From Alteromonadaceae bacterium M269 (GTDB lineage: Bacteria > Pseudomonadota > Gammaproteobacteria > Enterobacterales > Alteromonadaceae), in the NCBI GenBank assembly GCA_004353515.1, contig SMNZ01000001.1, positions 1,302,001 through 1,366,000 on the forward strand: DNA of 64,000 nt, in the 5' to 3' direction. The position numbers and the translations under genes were made by a program. Below the pieces are notes generated by a model. The model was not told the origin of the DNA and searched no databases. It saw only the letters and a list, made by a program, of their open reading frames with translations. Position 1 is the stretch's first letter. Every line of letters starts with the position of its first letter. Shown here in pieces: positions 7,603 through 16,699 of this stretch.

Positions 7603-9345
7603 TTAGCCAGTTGCTTTTAGAGGGTTCTTTTGCTCAATGTCTTTAGGCGTTATTCCAGCACAAAGCTCAAGTATCCAAGGCCACTCACTAAATAATAAAT
7701 ACTGACCTAACGTATCAAATAAGGTCAATTGTGCAGTAGGTATGAGCTCTGCTAACTCCTTAGTTGCATCTGGTGAGCTCAGGTTATCTTTTGCACCTTG
7801 TAGCAATTTAACCGGACACCGAATAGCAGATAAATCAAAGTCCCAACCATGAGTATTGAGATAATTTTCTTGAACCAACCCTTGAGTCCCCAAAGCTGTT
7901 CGTTCACCTAACATAGCTGGAATACGACTTTGAAGTATTGGACTACTCAAAACATCGATATCCGCAGGACAATAAGATTTGGCAATATGCCTATCCAGAT
8001 ACTTTTTCGGGTTTTGCATGACACTGCGCATCAAAAAAGGAATCACTACTTCTAATAGCTTCGGCGCTCTTTTACCAATCACATTAGCAATGATATAAAA
8101 CAGATCCATAACCCGCCAATTACCCGGCTCAAAGTTAGGATAGTAAGGCGCACAGAGTATAGCTTGTTTAACGAATTCTGGTCTTCCGGCGGCAAAGGCT
8201 AATGCAGAACATGAACCAAAGGCTTGAGATAGCAGTGAGACCTTCCCTACACCTAAATGCTCACATAAAGCGACGAGATCCTCGTTCCAATCAGTTAGCC
8301 TCTCAAAAGCCTTAAAACTACTTCTAAAGGTACCAGGTCTGCACGGGGTAACAATGCGCAAATTCAACTCTTCCAATAGCTGAACATAAGTCGATGGGTT
8401 ACCTAATAAATCAATGGCTACGCCTGTTAAGGCATCGAAATGAAAAGCGACATGGCCATTTTCTGGCCCTAAGGAAAAATACTCCAACTGCCGTCCATCT
8501 TCTAACGTTAGTATTTTCCGGATTTCACTTTGAAAATCAGCATTATCCTGATTTATTTCAATTAAGGACAATGGATTGGTATCAATCAAGCTAATCAGAG
8601 AAGCTTGATCGCTTGTATTCGTTTTCAGGAAAATACGTTTTAAATAGGTACGTGCAGATTCGTAAGTTAACTCTCTTTCATTCGCTGCTAGCTTAAGATT
8701 TCTAAGCTGATAAAACGTTTTTAAAAACTGACTTTCAGATTGAGTTAAATAGTACTGCCGCTTCACATAATTAATGACTTCATCTGACTTATTGGGAGAA
8801 TAAAGCACTAACGTGCCGATATTCTTTGGTAACGTCATATGCTTTATCTGTTCCGCAGGAATAACAGCAACACCGTTTCTATAAACGTCATCGTTAGCAA
8901 CTAGCGACGAAAGTTCTGTGTTAGTCCCCTCCTTTTCAGGAGTTCGTTTCTCGGCCGGCAGAGCTTTCTCACGAAGATGTTTAAGTGGTTGGTGGCTCAA
9001 ATTGTGCTGGCTAGCGAATGTATTTGCATAAACCAGTTTGTCGGCATGATCATAGAGCATGACACCAAGAGATAAACTATTTAATACTCCACCGAGCGTT
9101 GCATTTTGTTCTTGCAAATTAACAATGCACTCGCTGAGCTGAAATGCTCGTTCAAAGTGCTCAGACAAACCCGTCAAATACTCTCTATCTGTGGATTGAG
9201 TCGCCTTTTTGTACTCAATATGTTCAATAAGTTCGGAAACCATTTCGGGCCATAGCGAGTTATCGACAACTGCCTCATATAGCATGTGAACAAGCTTATC
9301 GCGTTCAACAGACTGCGTTCCTGCAGGAGAGATAGGATTATCCAT
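7603..9345 (-). CDS. LuxR-type HTH regulator fused to a degenerate alpha/beta-hydrolase domain
   Basis: About 580 aa. Domains in order: a helical and PAS-like N-terminal half (about 1-195, with LNSLSLGVMLYDHADKLVYAN), a LuxR-type helix-turn-helix (about 200-254, beginning LTQSESQFLKTF), and an alpha/beta-hydrolase fold to the C-terminus (about 286-561). At the nucleophile elbow the expected G-x-S-x-G reads SQAFG, with Ala at residue 375 where Ser should be. The catalytic His position reads GQYLLF (Gln 548), while the acidic residue in GAKDNLSSP is kept. The hydrolase is therefore probably a ligand-sensing rather than catalytic domain. ATG at 9345 was chosen; a GTG at 9387 would add 14 residues. 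Confidence 0.75.
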   Translation of the reverse strand: MDNPISPAGTQSVERDKLVHMLYEAVVDNSLWPEMVSELIEHIEYKKATQSTDREYLTGLSEHFERAFQLSECIVNLQEQNATLGGVLNSLSLGVMLYDHADKLVYANTFASQHNLSHQPLKHLREKALPAEKRTPEKEGTNTELSSLVANDDVYRNGVAVIPAEQIKHMTLPKNIGTLVLYSPNKSDEVINYVKRQYYLTQSESQFLKTFYQLRNLKLAANERELTYESARTYLKRIFLKTNTSDQASLISLIDTNPLSLIEINQDNADFQSEIRKILTLEDGRQLEYFSLGPENGHVAFHFDALTGVAIDLLGNPSTYVQLLEELNLRIVTPCRPGTFRSSFKAFERLTDWNEDLVALCEHLGVGKVSLLSQAFGSCSALAFAAGRPEFVKQAILCAPYYPNFEPGNWRVMDLFYIIANVIGKRAPKLLEVVIPFLMRSVMQNPKKYLDRHIAKSYCPADIDVLSSPILQSRIPAMLGERTALGTQGLVQENYLNTHGWDFDLSAIRCPVKLLQGAKDNLSSPDATKELAELIPTAQLTLFDTLGQYLLFSEWPWILELCAGITPKDIEQKNPLKATG

Positions 9346-9566
9346 TAAAGTGCTCAAATTATACTCAATACATTTTATTTGTATCACTTTTCATTTTGAA
9401 CTGCTACCGCTCTAGATGCTGTGGTAAATAAAAGAGCCACTCCAAAAGAGTTTACAAACTTTCGCTGACACCTCTAGCTTAGTCTTTGATTAAAGTTGTT
9501 TATGCTTGCAATCTAAACCCCGTTATAACGTTCTGATAGTTACAACTCGTTCTAAGGTATTGCGAC

Positions 9567-11375
9567 ATGAAACAACTTCTCATTGTTGTCATTTTTTCGG
9601 TATTAACGTCATATTCCTATGCAGCTGATGAAAAAATACATTGGCGGGAATGGAATAAAGCATCCTTTGATGATGCCAAGAAACAGAACAAACCGATTCT
9701 CATTAACGTAGGTCATGAAGGTTGCGGCGCTTGTCGATGGATGAAAGGTAATACTTTTGCCGAGCCTGACATCGTATCTACAGTTAACAAACACTTCATG
9801 GCTATACAGGTCGACAGCATTATTCGTCCGGATATAGGCGAAAGATATTCTGATTGGGCATGGCCTGCTATCGCTTTTAATACCCCCAATGGTGATCAAG
9901 TTTTAGCATTAAGAGGGACCCGTAGAGCTGATACTTTTGCCGAAATACTAGACGGTATAATTGAAGGCCATGCAAATGGCACACTGAAGCCAGATGACCT
10001 TGCTCCCTACTCAGCTCCAGAACAACCCAGAACTTCACCGCTAACTGAAATCCGTGACCAAGTGAGAGAACAAATTGAATGGACCTATGATGATGAAATC
10101 GGTGCATGGGGAAACAGCAAAGTCATAGAAGGCTCGGCGAGAACTTTACAATTCGCATGGCGGGCTCACTGGCAAGGCGATGAACAAGCAGGCAACCGTT
10201 TCGAACAAACGGCTCGAGGATATTTAAAACAACTTGACCCGGAATGGGGCGGCATCTATTACAGCTCGGTTGGCCGATGGGGAAATGTGGTCGGCGAAAA
10301 ACGTTTAGAAAGCCAAGCTGCTGCTTTAGATATTTTCGCGGAAGCTTATAAGTTGACTGAAAACAAGGAATTTAAAGAAGGATTAGATAACGTCCATCGT
10401 TATTTACTGGATCACATGCTTTCCGAAGAAGGGCTTTTCTTTGCCAGCCATCAACCGAATATTCCAGGGTTACCTGAGGAATTATCCATTCGTGATTATT
10501 ATCAACTCGATGATAAGCAGCGCAGAAAATATGGACTTCCATCAATCGACAAAAGTCTCTTTACTGATCTCAACGCCAGAACGGTAATCGGTCTACTTAA
10601 TGCTTATGAAAGCACAAAAGATCCGGCATTTTTAGAAACCGCACAAAAGGCCACGAAAGCTTTACTCACTAGTCGTAAGAAAAAAGGTGTTTTCATCCAG
10701 TTCTCGCCGACCGATGAGTTTGAATTCGAAACACGCCTTCATGTTGTTCAAAACGACAATGCTGTTTTATTGCGCCCCCACGCTTATCTTGGATTGATGT
10801 TTCTAGAGTGGCACCGCCTAACAGCTAACGACCGTTGGTTAGCTGAAGCACAAGGTGTTTCTAATGTTTTATTGAATCAATTACAAGACCCGGAGCTGGG
10901 TGGCTTCTACGGTAGCAAAGACTTCATTAAGCCGAGAAAACCATTGGAAGACAACGCGGTAGCCGCGCGCTTTTTATATAACTTTGGCGTCATTACCAAA
11001 CAAGATGATTTGAAGTTGGCTTCAGAAAAGGCAATTCGAGCCAGCGCAGCGCCTAGAATCGTTAGTCGTGAGGGTCGTATTACCGGCAATTTAGCGCTAG
11101 CTACTGAACTTCTTACTTCCGGCTATGTCGAATTTTCTATCGTCGGCGATGCTAAAGACGGCGCAGCTAAAGCGTTATTTGATGCAAGTAAAGAAATATA
11201 CGAGCCTCGCGGCTTAGTGCATTACGAAAAGCCAGGCAGATATCCTAAAGGCGATAAGCCCGCATTATATATTTGCAACGAAACCGCTTGTTCTGTTCCA
11301 ATATACGAAGCTAGCAACATTCCAGCACAAGCGAAAAAGTTTGCAGCTGTATTAGTAGAAAACCAACAATCTTAG
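9567..11375 (+). CDS. Exported DUF255 / YyaL-type thioredoxin-fold protein
   Basis: A 602-aa protein with a cleavable signal peptide (MKQLLIVVIFSVLTSYSYA). The N-terminal domain is thioredoxin-like: HEGCGACRWMKGNTF gives a C-x-x-C pair (CGAC) and is followed by a strand with VDSIIRPDIGERY. The remainder is an alpha/alpha-barrel type domain with regions such as WGGIYYSSVGRWG and LGGFYGSKDF, typical of DUF255 (YyaL, SPATA20) proteins. Most family members have a CHWCH motif and are cytosolic, so a periplasmic form with CGAC is unusual. The function of the family is not established. The DUF4156 lipoprotein gene starts 9 bases downstream. Confidence 0.75.
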   Translation: MKQLLIVVIFSVLTSYSYAADEKIHWREWNKASFDDAKKQNKPILINVGHEGCGACRWMKGNTFAEPDIVSTVNKHFMAIQVDSIIRPDIGERYSDWAWPAIAFNTPNGDQVLALRGTRRADTFAEILDGIIEGHANGTLKPDDLAPYSAPEQPRTSPLTEIRDQVREQIEWTYDDEIGAWGNSKVIEGSARTLQFAWRAHWQGDEQAGNRFEQTARGYLKQLDPEWGGIYYSSVGRWGNVVGEKRLESQAAALDIFAEAYKLTENKEFKEGLDNVHRYLLDHMLSEEGLFFASHQPNIPGLPEELSIRDYYQLDDKQRRKYGLPSIDKSLFTDLNARTVIGLLNAYESTKDPAFLETAQKATKALLTSRKKKGVFIQFSPTDEFEFETRLHVVQNDNAVLLRPHAYLGLMFLEWHRLTANDRWLAEAQGVSNVLLNQLQDPELGGFYGSKDFIKPRKPLEDNAVAARFLYNFGVITKQDDLKLASEKAIRASAAPRIVSREGRITGNLALATELLTSGYVEFSIVGDAKDGAAKALFDASKEIYEPRGLVHYEKPGRYPKGDKPALYICNETACSVPIYEASNIPAQAKKFAAVLVENQQS

Positions 11376-11384
11376 GAAACATTA

Positions 11385-11699
11385 ATGAAAGCGAGATTTG
11401 CTTTACCTTTTCTCTTTACTCTTTTCGGCGCTGGCTGCACTTATGTCAAAACAGACGCAGCAGCTCAAAACATTGTATTAGCTAATGAGAGTCGTGTGCA
11501 GAACTGTCAGCGCTTGGGTACGGCGAGTGCAGGCGTTAAAGCAGATATCATAGGCATCAATAGAAAAGAGCAAAAAGTCGCCTCAGAACTCTTAGCCTTA
11601 GCAAGAAACGAAGCGGCCAATATGGGCGGTGATACACTGGTAGCTAGCTCAGGCATTGAAGGTGGCAAGCAACGTTTCACCGTTTATAAATGTAACTAA
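11385..11699 (+). CDS. DUF4156 family lipoprotein
   Basis: A 104-aa small lipoprotein. The signal peptide ends in a lipobox FGAGC, so Cys18 would be lipidated. The mature domain (CQRLGTASAG..., LLALARNEAANMGGDTLVA) matches the DUF4156 pattern of small enterobacterial-type envelope lipoproteins of unknown role. It starts 9 bases after the DUF255 gene and is probably cotranscribed with it. It converges on the DUF1028 gene with only six bases between. Confidence 0.75.
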   Translation: MKARFALPFLFTLFGAGCTYVKTDAAAQNIVLANESRVQNCQRLGTASAGVKADIIGINRKEQKVASELLALARNEAANMGGDTLVASSGIEGGKQRFTVYKCN

Positions 11700-11705
11700 C
11701 GAGTC

Positions 11706-12662
11706 CTATTTAAGACCCGTTCTATTCCTAACAGCCTCATATTGAGGCTGCTCTATCTCAATATCGAACCATTTAGGATTTAACGCTTTAAATTGCTTTA
11801 GAAATAATAAGGCTTCGTCATTTCTTTGATGCTTCACAGCAAGCCTTGCGGCTCTGCGCCAAATCCTATCCCACGGTTCCCCTTTGCTTATCGCAAGTTC
11901 GATTGTTGACATAGCTTGATCAAAGCTTGTTCGGGCAGCAATGCGTTCAGCTTTTATAATTAACTGTCGCGCATAATGAAGATTAACCAGCTCATTAAGA
12001 TCTTTTACCGGTTGTCGCGAATTGTCGACCCGAAAATCGATATCATGGGGAAAACCTGCCGGAGTTTTCACAAGTATTGCTGCAGACATGCTGCCCGTGC
12101 TCTGTCCGCCGGCATTTTGACCTGCTAACAATGCATCCATAATGCGTTCGGCCATATTCCCTTGTCCATTTTGAAATGCTTCTTGCATTGCATCCAATAC
12201 ATTTTGACCGACAAGACCATTGCCTTGAACAGAATAGTTTCTCCCTTCTATCACACCAGACCACATCGATTCTTGTGCATGCTCTCCAGTAAATGAAGCA
12301 ACGCTCTTTTTGCTCGTAACTATGGCGACCTGCCTATCTGCCACACTACCACCGTCAAAGTTATTATCTTGTTTTAGCAGTACACTAAGAACGTCCTTTG
12401 CAGAGTTTCCCTCTCGGACAAGTGCTAATCCTCTTGGACCATAGTTAGGGTTTGTCTCAAATTGCGTTGCTATCGCACCCACTCCAGATTCTGCATAAAT
12501 AACACTTGCACCTACAGCTAGATTATTGGTGACTACCCCTGCGGCACAAACCTTAGTCTTTTGCTCGCAGGCAATTATTGAGAATGTCGCCCATGTATTT
12601 TTCGATACAAATAAGAGAGTAAGCAGTAAAAAGGGAGATAGATAGAATTTACGTAAACTCAT
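11706..12662 (-). CDS. DUF1028 family secreted protein (Ntn-hydrolase-like)
   Basis: A 318-aa protein with a signal peptide (MSLRKFYLSPFLLLTLLFVSKNTWA). Directly after the cleavage site the sequence TFSIIACEQKTKVCAAGVVTN is the hallmark of DUF1028, continuing with GVGAIATQFETNPNYGPRGLAL and NYSVQGNGLVGQNVLDAM. The fold is related to N-terminal-nucleophile hydrolases, so the Thr exposed after signal removal could be the nucleophile; that is inference. The C-terminal 90 residues look like a helical TPR-like extension. It stands alone on the minus strand. Confidence 0.8.
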   Translation of the reverse strand: MSLRKFYLSPFLLLTLLFVSKNTWATFSIIACEQKTKVCAAGVVTNNLAVGASVIYAESGVGAIATQFETNPNYGPRGLALVREGNSAKDVLSVLLKQDNNFDGGSVADRQVAIVTSKKSVASFTGEHAQESMWSGVIEGRNYSVQGNGLVGQNVLDAMQEAFQNGQGNMAERIMDALLAGQNAGGQSTGSMSAAILVKTPAGFPHDIDFRVDNSRQPVKDLNELVNLHYARQLIIKAERIAARTSFDQAMSTIELAISKGEPWDRIWRRAARLAVKHQRNDEALLFLKQFKALNPKWFDIEIEQPQYEAVRNRTGLK

Positions 12663-12746
12663 AGTTTGTGTAGGTAGCCCAAAAATGAATGAGTTTTAAG
12701 TCGCGAGAAAACTAGCTAAGGTTTAAAACGAAGAGATAAAGACTGA

Positions 12747-13214
12747 CTAATAAATCGTTGTTTCGAAATTAATAAAACGTTGAAATTGCACACCTTGATC
12801 ATCAACAAAGGTTAGAATCATTTGCCAACGCATATTAGGTTCACTGCAACTTCCTAGAAAAGTTTCCAACTCCAATACATTATTATTCTCTGCATTATTA
12901 ATAGGTAAAACCGGAATTCGTCCCATATACATATTCACGCCTTGAATCCATCCAGATTCAAATGAAACACCTTTTTCCATTTCTATTGCAAAACGTATGG
13001 ACTCTTCTACCTTGATAGGAAAAGGCGTTACTTCGATATTGAACTCTTGCTCCAAGCCTTTGACTTTACAGGAAGCACTTTGAAACTCACAGGAAACCTC
13101 AGTTTCAACTTGATTAATCTGAAAAAGAAATGTAGACATTCCAAGCACTAAAAGAACAATAACCGGCAGGAAATATTTAATTTTTTGTAAAATTAATGTA
13201 TTGAATTTGTTCAA
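12747..13214 (-). CDS. Hypothetical membrane-anchored protein upstream of ccoN
   Basis: A 155-aa protein with one N-terminal membrane anchor (FLPVIVLLVLGMSTFLF) and a predicted periplasmic domain with four cysteines (CEFQSASC and a later GSC, plus one more) and many beta strands. I do not recognise a family. The periplasmic domain loosely recalls FixH/YtkA-like beta-sandwich proteins, and it is divergent from the cbb3 oxidase operon, so a link to oxidase assembly is possible but unproven. The start is TTG at 13214; no ATG is near. The FNR-type box at 13239 lies between it and ccoN and could serve both. Confidence 0.55.
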   Translation of the reverse strand: MNKFNTLILQKIKYFLPVIVLLVLGMSTFLFQINQVETEVSCEFQSASCKVKGLEQEFNIEVTPFPIKVEESIRFAIEMEKGVSFESGWIQGVNMYMGRIPVLPINNAENNNVLELETFLGSCSEPNMRWQMILTFVDDQGVQFQRFINFETTIY

Positions 13215-13238
13215 AAACTTACACTTTTCACTATTTTC

Positions 13239-13252
13239 TTGAGTTCGATCAA
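13239..13252 (+). promoter_or_regulatory. FNR/Anr-type box upstream of ccoN
   Basis: TTGAG-TTCG-ATCAA matches the FNR consensus TTGAT-N4-ATCAA in nine of ten defined positions. A TATAAT hexamer follows at 13292-13297. The implied activator spacing is nearer to -58 than to -41, so it may act as a class I site or from another start. cbb3 operons are classic Fnr/Anr targets and an fnr gene lies in the same cluster. Confidence 0.65.
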
Positions 13253-13436
13253 TCTTCTCTCAGATTCCCTGTCAATTCACGTTTAATTACGTATAATTTC
13301 GCTGTGTTAAAACAAACGTAAGAAATTGTGTATCAATTTTAACCATTTTTGCGTCTGCAAATTGGTTAAAAAGCCACAATTAACTATGTTTAATAACAAC
13401 AAAAAACAAATAATCATCAAGTGGAAGAAGCACAAC

Positions 13437-14879
13437 ATGAATCAAACCACGCAAACGCTACCCGAATACAACTACAAAGTAGTCGGTCAATTCGCCGTTA
13501 TGACGGTTGTCTGGGGTATTGTGGGAATGTCTGTCGGCGTACTCATAGCTGCGCAGCTAATATGGCCAGAACTTAACTTTGAAACACCTTGGTTAACCTA
13601 TTCTCGATTACGTCCCCTGCACACTAACGCAGTTATCTTCGCGTTTGGTGGATGCGCACTATTTGCAACATCTTATTATGTTGTACAACGGACGTCACAA
13701 GTTCGTTTGTTCAGCGATAAGCTAGCCGCTTTCACTTTTTGGGGATGGCAGGCTGTTATCGTATTAGCTGCATTAACCTTGCCTCAAGGTTTAACAAGTA
13801 CTAAAGAATACGCTGAGCTAGAGTGGCCTATTGATATTCTTATTGCGCTTGTATGGGTTGCTTACTTGATAAACTTCTTCGGCACTATGATTATCCGTAA
13901 AGTTTCGCACATTTATGTAGCAAACTGGTTCTACGGTGCTTTTATTATCACTGTTTTGGTATTGCATATCGCAAACAGCATGGCGATACCAGTTTCCTTC
14001 ACCAAATCATACTCACTTTACGGCGGTGCTGTAGATGCGATGATGCAATGGTGGTACGGACATAACGCAGTTGGTTTCTTCTTAACAGCTGGTTTCCTGG
14101 GTATGATGTATTACTTCGTACCTAAACAAGCTGGACGTCCAGTCTACTCTTACAGACTTTCTGTGATTCACTTCTGGGCTCTAATCTCACTTTATATTTG
14201 GGCAGGTCCTCACCACCTTCATTACACGGCGTTACCAGACTGGACTCAATCATTGGGTATGGTGATGTCAGTCATTCTCTTCGTTCCGTCCTGGGGCGGA
14301 ATGATCAACGGGATTATGACGCTATCGGGCGCATGGCATAAACTGAGAACAGACCCTATTCTAAGATTCCTTATTGTTTCGTTGTCTTTCTACGGTATGT
14401 CGACCTTTGAAGGCCCGATGATGGCTATCAAGACAGTTAATGCATTATCACACTACACAGACTGGACAATTGGTCACGTACACTCAGGTGCACTAGGTTG
14501 GGTTGCGATGGTTTCTATCGGTGCCGTATATCACCTAATTCCTGTGCTATTTAATAAGCCTAGCATGTACAGCACTCGTTTGATTAACACGCACTTCTGG
14601 TTAGCAACAGTCGGTGTTGTTCTTTACATTGTTGCAATGTGGCTATCGGGTGTTATGCAAGGTTTGATGTGGCGTGCAATTAATACTGACGGTACGCTCA
14701 CATACAGTTTCGTACAAAGCTTAGAAGCTTCTTATAAGTTCTACTTTATACGCTTTATCGGTGGCTGTTTTGTTGTCGCAGGTATGTTGACTATGGCTTA
14801 CAACGTATTTAAGACGATTCGTATGCCAAGTGAAGAAACCACAGAAGATAACGCAGTTGCTGCGCCTCAAGCGGCTTAA
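13437..14879 (+). CDS. ccoN: Cytochrome c oxidase cbb3-type, subunit I (CcoN)
   Basis: A 480-aa protein of full length for CcoN with about twelve membrane helices. It holds the heme b/b3 and CuB histidines: [33 protein letters not shown] and [12 protein letters not shown] are all present. It reduces O2 to water at low oxygen. ATG at 13437 was chosen because GGAAG precedes it at a good distance and the protein then begins as homologues do; the upstream open frame from 13326 is not plausible. The first gene of ccoNOQP. Confidence 0.97.
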   Translation: MNQTTQTLPEYNYKVVGQFAVMTVVWGIVGMSVGVLIAAQLIWPELNFETPWLTYSRLRPLHTNAVIFAFGGCALFATSYYVVQRTSQVRLFSDKLAAFTFWGWQAVIVLAALTLPQGLTSTKEYAELEWPIDILIALVWVAYLINFFGTMIIRKVSHIYVANWFYGAFIITVLVLHIANSMAIPVSFTKSYSLYGGAVDAMMQWWYGHNAVGFFLTAGFLGMMYYFVPKQAGRPVYSYRLSVIHFWALISLYIWAGPHHLHYTALPDWTQSLGMVMSVILFVPSWGGMINGIMTLSGAWHKLRTDPILRFLIVSLSFYGMSTFEGPMMAIKTVNALSHYTDWTIGHVHSGALGWVAMVSIGAVYHLIPVLFNKPSMYSTRLINTHFWLATVGVVLYIVAMWLSGVMQGLMWRAINTDGTLTYSFVQSLEASYKFYFIRFIGGCFVVAGMLTMAYNVFKTIRMPSEETTEDNAVAAPQAA

Positions 14880-14894
14880 GGAGCGGAGCAGACT

Positions 14895-15500
14895 ATGAAA
14901 AACGTACATGAAATTGTAGAAAAGAATGCTGGTTTGATGGCGATATTTATCCTTATCGCTATCAGCTTCGGTGCACTGGTTCAAATTCTTCCTTTGATGT
15001 TCCAAGACCAAGTTATGGAACCTGTTGATGGCCTTAAGCCTTATACAGCACTTCAATTAGAAGGAAGAGACATCTATATACGCGAAGGTTGCGTAGGCTG
15101 TCATAGCCAAATGATCCGCCCTTTCCGTTCAGAGACTGAGCGTTATGGGCACTACTCTGTTGCTGGTGAATCTGTTTGGGAACACCCCTTCTTATGGGGC
15201 TCTAAGAGAACTGGACCTGATCTGGCTCGTGTCGGTGGACGTTATAGTGATGAGTGGCACAGAGTTCACTTAATTAACCCTCGTAATGTTGTTCCAGAAT
15301 CTAATATGCCAGGTTTCCCTTGGCTTTCTGAGAACAAACTGGACGGCAAGCTAACCGCTAAGAAGATGGCTGTCTTCAAAAAGTTCGGTGTTCCTTACAC
15401 TGAAGAAGACATGAAAAATGCCAAATCTGAAGTAGAAGGCAAAACTGAAATGCAAGCCCTGATTGCATACTTGCAATCCCTTGGTACAGCACTCAAGTAA
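14895..15500 (+). CDS. ccoO: Cytochrome c oxidase cbb3-type, subunit II (CcoO)
   Basis: A 201-aa mono-heme c subunit with an N-terminal membrane anchor ([18 protein letters not shown]) and the heme-binding CVGCH at 66-70, followed by [15 protein letters not shown], a CcoO signature. [14 protein letters not shown] supplies the axial methionine region. It passes electrons from CcoP to CcoN. The gap to ccoN is 15 bases and contains a GGAG ribosome site. Confidence 0.97.
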   Translation: MKNVHEIVEKNAGLMAIFILIAISFGALVQILPLMFQDQVMEPVDGLKPYTALQLEGRDIYIREGCVGCHSQMIRPFRSETERYGHYSVAGESVWEHPFLWGSKRTGPDLARVGGRYSDEWHRVHLINPRNVVPESNMPGFPWLSENKLDGKLTAKKMAVFKKFGVPYTEEDMKNAKSEVEGKTEMQALIAYLQSLGTALK

Positions 15501-15509
15501 GGAGGAATC

Positions 15510-15686
15510 ATGGATAGCGCTACATCTGGCACGATATATACACTGATCGTCTTTATTTCCTTTATTGGGGTTGTGCTTTGGGCTTTTAGTAAAAGATCAA
15601 AAGAAAGCTTCGACGAAGCAGCAAACCTTGTATTTGATGATGAAAAACAAGCTAATTTAAAACAGGAGTCATCTACAAATGAGTAG
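15510..15686 (+). CDS. ccoQ: cbb3 oxidase small subunit CcoQ
   Basis: A 58-aa protein starting with ATG at 15510, behind a strong GGAGG at 15501-15505. It has one membrane helix (IYTLIVFISFIGVVLWAF) followed by SKRSKESFDEAANLVFDDE, which matches CcoQ/FixQ. CcoQ stabilises the oxidase complex. Its last eight bases overlap the start of ccoP, consistent with translational coupling. It is easily missed because of its size. Confidence 0.93.
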   Translation: MDSATSGTIYTLIVFISFIGVVLWAFSKRSKESFDEAANLVFDDEKQANLKQESSTNE

Positions 15687-16632
15687 CTTTTGGAGTATTT
15701 GGATTTCTGTCATATCACTCGGAACCATTCTAGGGTGCTTTCTATTACTTCGTTGGTGTCTGCAAAACAAAACAGGCGTTGAAGAAGGTGATGATATGCA
15801 TCACGAGTTTGATGGCATCATCGAAATCAATAACCAACTACCTAAATGGTGGACGATTATGTTTTACGTCACCATCGTTTGGGGTCTGTTGTACCTTATG
15901 TGGTATCCAGGATTAGGTAACTTCGCAGGTTTAAGTGGCTGGACTAGCTCAAACCAAGGGATTAAATCTCTTGCTGAATCTAAAGCTGCTACTGAATATG
16001 CATTGCAAAACAACAAGATTGTTGCCTATGACCGGGAAATTGCTCAAGCCAATGAGTTCTTTGGTCCCATATTTGAAGGTTATGCAAAGCAACCTATTGA
16101 AGCACTTGCAGTTGACGAGGAAGCTCTGAAAATTGGTCAGCGCCTATTCTTGCAGAACTGCTCTCAATGCCATGGTTCAGATGCTAGAGGTCAAAGAGGC
16201 TTCCCTAACCTAACAGATAACGACTGGTTATACGGCGGCAAGCCAGAGAATATTAAGCAAACGCTATTGCAAGGTCGTCAAGGCGCAATGCCAGCTTGGA
16301 TTGACTCTATGGGTGAAGCTGGCATCGAAGAAGTTGTGGCTTACGCACTTAGCTTAAGTGGCAGAAAAGTCGACCAACAAACAGCTGATAGAGGTGAAGC
16401 TCGTTTCGCAGTCTGTGTCGCTTGTCACGGGCCAGATGGTAAAGGTAATCAAGCACTTGGTGCTCCTAACCTAACAGACAACATCTGGTTATATGGTGGT
16501 AGCACAACGGCTGTGACAGAGACTCTGACTAATGGTCGTGCGGGTGTTATGCCTTCGTTTAAAGACACATTAGGTGAACAGAAGATTCACTTAGTTGCGG
16601 CTTATGTATACAGCCTGTCTTTAGAGGAATAA
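15679..16632 (+). CDS. ccoP: Cytochrome c oxidase cbb3-type, subunit III (CcoP)
   Basis: A 317-aa di-heme cytochrome c. Two membrane segments at the N-terminus flank HHEFDGIIEINNQLPKWW, the CcoP signature, and two heme motifs follow: CSQCH (161-165) and CVACH (246-250), each with downstream methionine (GAMPAW, GVMPSF). The start ATG lies inside the last codons of ccoQ. A strong terminator follows 18 bases after the stop, setting ccoNOQP apart from the assembly genes. Confidence 0.97.
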   Translation: MSSFWSIWISVISLGTILGCFLLLRWCLQNKTGVEEGDDMHHEFDGIIEINNQLPKWWTIMFYVTIVWGLLYLMWYPGLGNFAGLSGWTSSNQGIKSLAESKAATEYALQNNKIVAYDREIAQANEFFGPIFEGYAKQPIEALAVDEEALKIGQRLFLQNCSQCHGSDARGQRGFPNLTDNDWLYGGKPENIKQTLLQGRQGAMPAWIDSMGEAGIEEVVAYALSLSGRKVDQQTADRGEARFAVCVACHGPDGKGNQALGAPNLTDNIWLYGGSTTAVTETLTNGRAGVMPSFKDTLGEQKIHLVAAYVYSLSLEE

Positions 16633-16650
16633 AGACGTTTACTGATGAAT

Positions 16651-16678
16651 AAGCCTCGGCTCGCCGGGGCTTTTTTTT
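16651..16678 (+). terminator. Rho-independent terminator after ccoP
   Basis: Stem AAGCCTCGG / CCGGGGCTT (one G-T pair) with a CTCG loop followed by eight T. It separates the structural operon from ccoH by only 22 bases, so partial read-through may set the ratio of subunits to assembly factors. Confidence 0.88.
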
Positions 16679-16699
16679 GCTTCATGAGAGATTGATGTA

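Noticed and set aside
13326-13436. N-terminal extension of ccoN from 13326
   Set aside because: The extension is rich in Lys and Asn and lies in leader DNA; the ATG at 13437 has a ribosome site and gives the normal CcoN N-terminus.
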